Of a DNA stretch of 64,000 nucleotides, positions 60,365 through 64,000 are shown piece after piece. The position numbers and the translations under genes were made by a program. The notes beneath the pieces were generated by a model. That model ran no database searches. It was not told where the DNA came from and was given only the letters and a program-made list of their open reading frames with translations. This DNA is from JAWLEV01 sp046538105 (GTDB taxonomy: Bacteria; Chloroflexota; Anaerolineae; UBA1429). The DNA is taken from contig JBKHJO010000004.1 of assembly GCA_046538105.1 (NCBI GenBank), forward strand, positions 1 through 64,000. The letters run 5' to 3'. Numbering within the stretch: position 1 is the stretch's first letter; the number at the start of each line of letters is the position of its first letter.

Positions 60365-60480
60365 CTCTTATCCCGAGGGGTGGAGGGACCGGCCCTGCGA
60401 AATCCCGGCAACCTGAGGCGCTCGATGTAAGACCGCGTCAGGTGCCAAATCCGGCAGGCCGTTGGCCTGGAAGATGAGAG
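60365..60480 (+). ncRNA. SAM-I (S-box) riboswitch
   Basis: The closing stem is CTCTTATC (60365-60372) with GATGAGAG (60473-60480). Inside are the core segments GAGGGGTGGAGGGACCGGCC, CCCGGCAACC, AGGTGCCAAATCC and the GGCAGG region expected of SAM-I. It controls the downstream MetE-like gene through the terminator at 60496. Confidence 0.95.
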
Positions 60481-60495
60481 GGGGGGCACTGATCG

Positions 60496-60524
60496 GTCTC
60501 CCTGCAAGGGAGACTCTTTTTTTT
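60496..60524 (+). terminator. Riboswitch-controlled terminator
   Basis: GTCTCCCT (60496-60503), loop GCA, AGGGAGAC (60507-60514), followed by TCTTTTTTTT. This is the expression platform of the SAM riboswitch. Confidence 0.93.
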
Positions 60525-60556
60525 GGCTCTATGTATTATATTGGATGGTGCTGGCG

Positions 60557-61645
60557 ATGAGTTCGGAGGATAAAGAGGCGGCTTTTGAACCGAGATGGTT
60601 GCCTTTTGTCATAGGGGGACTACCATACAAAGATCCTGAAGCGGCGTGGCAGGCCATCCTTGAGCGGTTCCCCCATATCCCAAACTGGCCACAGCTTCCG
60701 CGGCGGCACCGTCATGAAAATATGTATGTGCAGTTCAGTGAACGCTTTCCCGGAATCTCCATTGGCGAGCGGATACGGGTCGTTTCTGGTGACGCATTAA
60801 GTGAGGGATTAAAACGCCTTTACCTGGCTTATCTGGAGGACGATTTAGACTATGGGAGGATGAGCGCCCCCTACGCCGCGGGGCTCGATCTGCTTCGCAG
60901 AGGGGAGGTGTCTTTTCCACGTACGCCGGTAGCCCTGAAGGGAGAGGTGACCGGACCGATAAGCTGGGGGTTAACTGTGGTGGATGAGACGCAACGCCCC
61001 ATCCTCTACGAGGAGGTGCTGGCAGACGCGGTAAGCAAGCACCTGCGGCTGAAGGCGGCCTGGCAAGAACGGGAGATACGTAAAAAGGCACCCGAGTCCA
61101 TCATGATCATTAATGAACCCTATATGGCTTCTTTTGGCTCTTCCTTTGTCTCGCTCAGTCAGTCCCAGGTTGTCAAGTTACTTGTCGAAGTGTTTACAGA
61201 CCTGGAGGGGCTCAAGGGGGTGCATTGTTGCGGTAACGCGGATTGGGGTCTTATTCTGCGCACTCCTATAGACCTCATCAGTTTTGATGCCTATGAGTAT
61301 ATGGAGAATCTATCCCTCTATGCGGAGGAGATCGATGATTTCCTCCAGGCGGGGGGTATGATGGCCTGGGGCATCGTACCAGCAGGAGTGGCCTCGGAAA
61401 ACGAGACAGCGGAGACGCTTGTGGCCCGTTTGCATGAGGGAATAGAGCAACTCGTTGAAGCGGGAGTGTCCGAGGAGGCGATCCTCCAGAGAGGTTTCGT
61501 GACGCCCTCTTGCGGGCTTGGCTCCCTGGCACCCAGATTGGTCGATCACATTTTGGATCTTACCGTGGCCGTGTCTCGCGAGATGCGTGCTCGCCATGTC
61601 GAGGTGGAGGTCGTTGAGGATCACGACCAGGAGGACGAGGAGTAG
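60557..61645 (+). CDS. MetE C-terminal-domain-like (core) methyltransferase
   Basis: A 362-residue protein with only the catalytic TIM barrel of cobalamin-independent methionine synthase; the N-terminal half of E. coli MetE (753 aa) is missing. The zinc ligands are in GVHCCGNADWG (His, Cys) and TPSCGLGS (Cys). Conserved ALKGEVTGPISW and MIINEPY segments line the barrel. Such core-MetE proteins can take the methyl group from methylcobalamin instead of methyl-folate. The SAM riboswitch directly upstream supports a role in methionine synthesis. ATG 60557 lies 8 nt after GGATGG; ATG 60545 is possible. Confidence 0.88.
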   Translation: MSSEDKEAAFEPRWLPFVIGGLPYKDPEAAWQAILERFPHIPNWPQLPRRHRHENMYVQFSERFPGISIGERIRVVSGDALSEGLKRLYLAYLEDDLDYGRMSAPYAAGLDLLRRGEVSFPRTPVALKGEVTGPISWGLTVVDETQRPILYEEVLADAVSKHLRLKAAWQEREIRKKAPESIMIINEPYMASFGSSFVSLSQSQVVKLLVEVFTDLEGLKGVHCCGNADWGLILRTPIDLISFDAYEYMENLSLYAEEIDDFLQAGGMMAWGIVPAGVASENETAETLVARLHEGIEQLVEAGVSEEAILQRGFVTPSCGLGSLAPRLVDHILDLTVAVSREMRARHVEVEVVEDHDQEDEE

Positions 61646-61661
61646 GTAAAGGAGAAGCATT

Positions 61662-62627
61662 TTGAGTATACTTGTCGTAGGCTCTGTGGCCCTGGATGAT
61701 ATTCAGACGCCGTTTGGGAAGCGTACCGGGATGCTGGGGGGTGCATGTGTCTACTTTGCATCGGCCGCCAGTTTATATACCTCTGTTGGCGTCGTCGGTG
61801 TGGTAGGGGAAGATTTTCCACGGCGTCATATCGACTTTCTCTCCTCGCGGGATGTGGATGTGCGAGGACTACAGATCGTGGAGGGAGAGACGTTTTTGTG
61901 GGCAGGTCGTTATGGAGAAGATTTGGGCGATGCGGAGACGCTGGATACGCAACTCAACGTCTTTGCGGGTTTCCACCCCGTGATCCCCGGCGATCTTTGT
62001 GAGGCGGATAGCGTGTTTCTGGCCAATATCGACCCCGATCTACAATTAGAGGTTTTGGAGCAGATGGATGCGCCTCGTTTGACAGCCCTCGACTCTATGA
62101 ACTTTTGGATCTCTTCTAAAAGGGACTCTTTGACACGCGTCTTGTCTCAAGTCGATCTCGTGTTATTGAATGAGAGCGAGGTCCGACAGTTTGCGGAGGA
62201 ACCCAATCTTCTGCTTGCCGCGCAGCAAATCCTCGATCTGGGGCCAAAGGCATTGGTCGTCAAACGGGGGGGCTATGGGGCCATGCTTGTGGCACAGGGG
62301 CAGCGTCTTGAGGAAAGGTACTTTTTCGTGCCCGCCTATCCCTCGGAGAATGTCATCGATCCTACGGGGGCGGGGGATACCTTTGCGGCGGGATTTATGG
62401 GCTATCTGGACAGGGAAAAAGACTTTTCTCTGGGATCCCTGCGGCAAGCGATCGTTCACGGGGCTGTGGTTGCCTCTTTTACAGTTGAGGATTTCAGTAT
62501 AGATGGGCTGCGCGATCTGTCTATGGACGACATTCAAGAAAGATATGAGATTCTTCGGTGTCTGACCTATTTCGAGCCGATGTCGGAGACGCGGTGTAAA
62601 AGGGTTCAGCGTTCTTTGATAGATTGA
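61662..62627 (+). CDS. PfkB-family carbohydrate/nucleoside kinase
   Basis: A 321-residue ribokinase-like kinase. The N-terminal SILVVGSVALDDIQTPFGKR and MLGGACVYFASAA motifs and the C-terminal catalytic DPTGAGDTFAAGFMGYL (Asp base) are clear. It lies 16 bp after the core-MetE gene and before adenosylhomocysteinase. Since that enzyme releases adenosine, an adenosine kinase role is a reasonable inference, but a ribose-type sugar kinase cannot be excluded. It is part of the riboswitch-controlled unit. Confidence 0.88.
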   Translation: MSILVVGSVALDDIQTPFGKRTGMLGGACVYFASAASLYTSVGVVGVVGEDFPRRHIDFLSSRDVDVRGLQIVEGETFLWAGRYGEDLGDAETLDTQLNVFAGFHPVIPGDLCEADSVFLANIDPDLQLEVLEQMDAPRLTALDSMNFWISSKRDSLTRVLSQVDLVLLNESEVRQFAEEPNLLLAAQQILDLGPKALVVKRGGYGAMLVAQGQRLEERYFFVPAYPSENVIDPTGAGDTFAAGFMGYLDREKDFSLGSLRQAIVHGAVVASFTVEDFSIDGLRDLSMDDIQERYEILRCLTYFEPMSETRCKRVQRSLID

Positions 62628-62752
62628 AGCGGAGGCCATTCAGGGAAGATGTTTTTGTTGATGGAAGCATGCTAAAGGTGTAGAGCATCTTTTCTTCCGG
62701 TCACCCTGAAAAAAGACGGTAGATAACAGAGTATTCTTGAAAGGAATGATAG

Positions 62753-64000
62753 GTGGACAAAGCATATGATGTAGCGGATATAAGTCTCGCCGCGCAGGGC
62801 ATGTCGCGCATTGGGTGGGCAGAGCGGGAGATGCCCGTGCTCCGTCTGATTCGGCAGAGGTTTCGGAAAGAGCGTCCTCTGGAGGGTATTCGCATTGGGG
62901 CCTGCCTGCATGTGACGACAGAGACAGCAAATCTGGTGCGTACTCTTGTGGCAGGAGGAGCCGAGGTGGCTCTTTGTGCTTCCAATCCCCTCTCCACGCA
63001 GGACGATGTGGCTGCGGCATTGGTCTCCGAGTTTGACGTGTCGGTTTTCGCCATCAAGGGGGAGGATAAGGAGACATATTATGATCATCTCTCCTCCGTC
63101 GTCGATCACCGTCCCCAGTTGACCATGGATGACGGCGCGGATCTGGTCTCTATGCTGCATCAGTCACGGCGAGAGATGCTGCCCCATCTGCTGGGAGGAA
63201 GCGAGGAGACGACCACGGGCGTCATCCGTTTGCGTGCACTGCAGAAGCAAGGCAAACTCGAATATCCCATCATCGCCGTAAATGATGCCGATACCAAACA
63301 CCTGTTCGATAATCGCTATGGGACGGGCCAGAGCACCATAGACGGTGTCGTCCGCGCCACCAACGTACTTTTGGCGGGGAAAACCTTTGTGGTCTGTGGT
63401 TATGGATGGTGCAGCAGAGGTATTGCCATGCGGGCCGAGGGGATGGGAGCCAACGTCATCGTGACCGAGGTCGATCCCTTGCGCGCCTTGCAGGCGGTCA
63501 TGGATGGATACCGCGTGATGCCCATGTTGGAGGCTGCTCCCCTGGGAGATATATTTGTGAGTTCTACGGGGGATCTCAACGTCATGGACGTTCCACACTT
63601 CCAGCGCATGAGAGATGGCGCGATTCTGGCCAACTCTGGACACTTTAACGTGGAGATCAATCTTGAGGCTCTGAAAGATATGGCCTCTGAGGTCTCACAA
63701 CCCCGAGAATTGGTAAAGGCGTACACCTTGGAAGATGGTCGTCGTATCTATGTTCTGGCCGAGGGGCGTCTGGTGAATCTTGCTGCTGCCGAGGGGCATC
63801 CCTCCGCTGTCATGGATATGTCCTTTGCCAACCAAGCACTCTGTGCCGAGTATATGGTGCAAAACCATCAGGAATTGGAGCAGGAGGTCTATCCTGTGCC
63901 CGGCGATATCGACCGTAAGGTTGCCCATCTAAAGTTGGAGGCTATGGATGTCGAGATCGATGTTTTGACGGAGGAGCAGGAAGCATATCTCTCTTCATGG
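62753..64000 (+). CDS. ahcY: Adenosylhomocysteinase, 3' end beyond window
   Basis: The frame from GTG 62753 stays open for 416 codons to the window edge, so only the C terminus is missing. It encodes S-adenosylhomocysteine hydrolase, which splits SAH into adenosine and homocysteine. Motifs are ISLAAQGMSRIGWAEREMP, HVTTETANLVRTLVAGGAEV, LLGGSEETTTGVIRL, the NAD-binding VVCGYGWCSRGIAMRAEGMG, and AEGRLVNLAAAEGHPSAVMD. AAGGA precedes the GTG by 7 nt. With the core-MetE and PfkB genes it completes the SAM cycle. Confidence 0.96.
   Translation, partial: MDKAYDVADISLAAQGMSRIGWAEREMPVLRLIRQRFRKERPLEGIRIGACLHVTTETANLVRTLVAGGAEVALCASNPLSTQDDVAAALVSEFDVSVFAIKGEDKETYYDHLSSVVDHRPQLTMDDGADLVSMLHQSRREMLPHLLGGSEETTTGVIRLRALQKQGKLEYPIIAVNDADTKHLFDNRYGTGQSTIDGVVRATNVLLAGKTFVVCGYGWCSRGIAMRAEGMGANVIVTEVDPLRALQAVMDGYRVMPMLEAAPLGDIFVSSTGDLNVMDVPHFQRMRDGAILANSGHFNVEINLEALKDMASEVSQPRELVKAYTLEDGRRIYVLAEGRLVNLAAAEGHPSAVMDMSFANQALCAEYMVQNHQELEQEVYPVPGDIDRKVAHLKLEAMDVEIDVLTEEQEAYLSSW

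Noticed and set aside
60557..61645. Full-length cobalamin-independent methionine synthase
   Set aside because: Only the C-terminal catalytic barrel is encoded; nothing upstream encodes the N-terminal half.

Overview
The window looks like a chromosomal segment of an anaerobic bacterium of the phylum Chloroflexota, probably the class Anaerolineae. I infer this from a combination of genes: a bacterial isopentenyl phosphate kinase, a RarA protein fused to a methyltransferase-like domain, a Re-citrate-synthase-like enzyme, the redox regulator Rex, a 2[4Fe-4S] ferredoxin and an rpoC with a long acidic coiled-coil insertion. Promoters are of the ordinary -35/-10 type, and GTG and TTG starts are common. 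No rRNA, tRNA, CRISPR array, insertion sequence or prophage was seen. Most genes are conserved housekeeping or accessory metabolism.

Layout. 1-2.8 kb: remnant of a cation-efflux transporter, an amidohydrolase, a small helix-turn-helix protein and a ferredoxin. 2.9-9.3 kb: a plus-strand run (S9 peptidase, PEP-utilising dikinase, ROK sugar kinase, ADP-ribosylglycohydrolase). 9.3-13 kb: Re-citrate-synthase-like gene behind an attenuator-like leader, glycerol-1-phosphate dehydrogenase, FmdB-type zinc ribbon and thioredoxin. 13.4-20.6 kb: rpoC without rpoB beside it, then a class A penicillin-binding protein. 20.7-25.6 kb: a minus-strand set (zincin, two glycosyltransferases, Ig-like lipoprotein, NifX-like protein, DUF89 protein). 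26-36 kb: lon, a PHP-AlbA_2 fusion, RNase Z, isopentenyl phosphate kinase, site-2 protease, HEAT-repeat protein, acylphosphatase and FecR-domain protein. 36-43.5 kb: a minus-strand unit moxR - DUF58 - DUF4129 - rarA fusion - radC - DUF4416. 43.7-47.7 kb: bactofilin, an apparently dead HAD-like membrane protein, a holin-like membrane protein, an acetyltransferase and rex with its own operator. 47.7-51.4 kb: a second DUF58 - transglutaminase pair. 51.5-55.2 kb: phosphofructokinase, sugar isomerase-like protein, a tandem RNase HI and a CDP-alcohol phosphatidyltransferase. 55-60.3 kb: a long coiled-coil membrane protein, an enolase-superfamily enzyme, a frameshifted P-loop kinase and a Holliday-resolvase-related nuclease. 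60.3-64 kb: a SAM-I riboswitch with terminator in front of a MetE-like methyltransferase, a PfkB kinase and adenosylhomocysteinase, which together form a methionine/SAM-cycle operon.

The items most worth following up are the tandem RNase HI whose second domain has lost its catalytic aspartates, the PHP-AlbA_2 fusion overlapping lon, the unassigned attenuator-like leader of the citrate-synthase-like gene, the HAD-like membrane protein without its nucleophile, and the archaeal-flavoured lipid genes. No clearly new multi-gene system is evident. All calls come from reading the sequence by eye; none was checked against a database.
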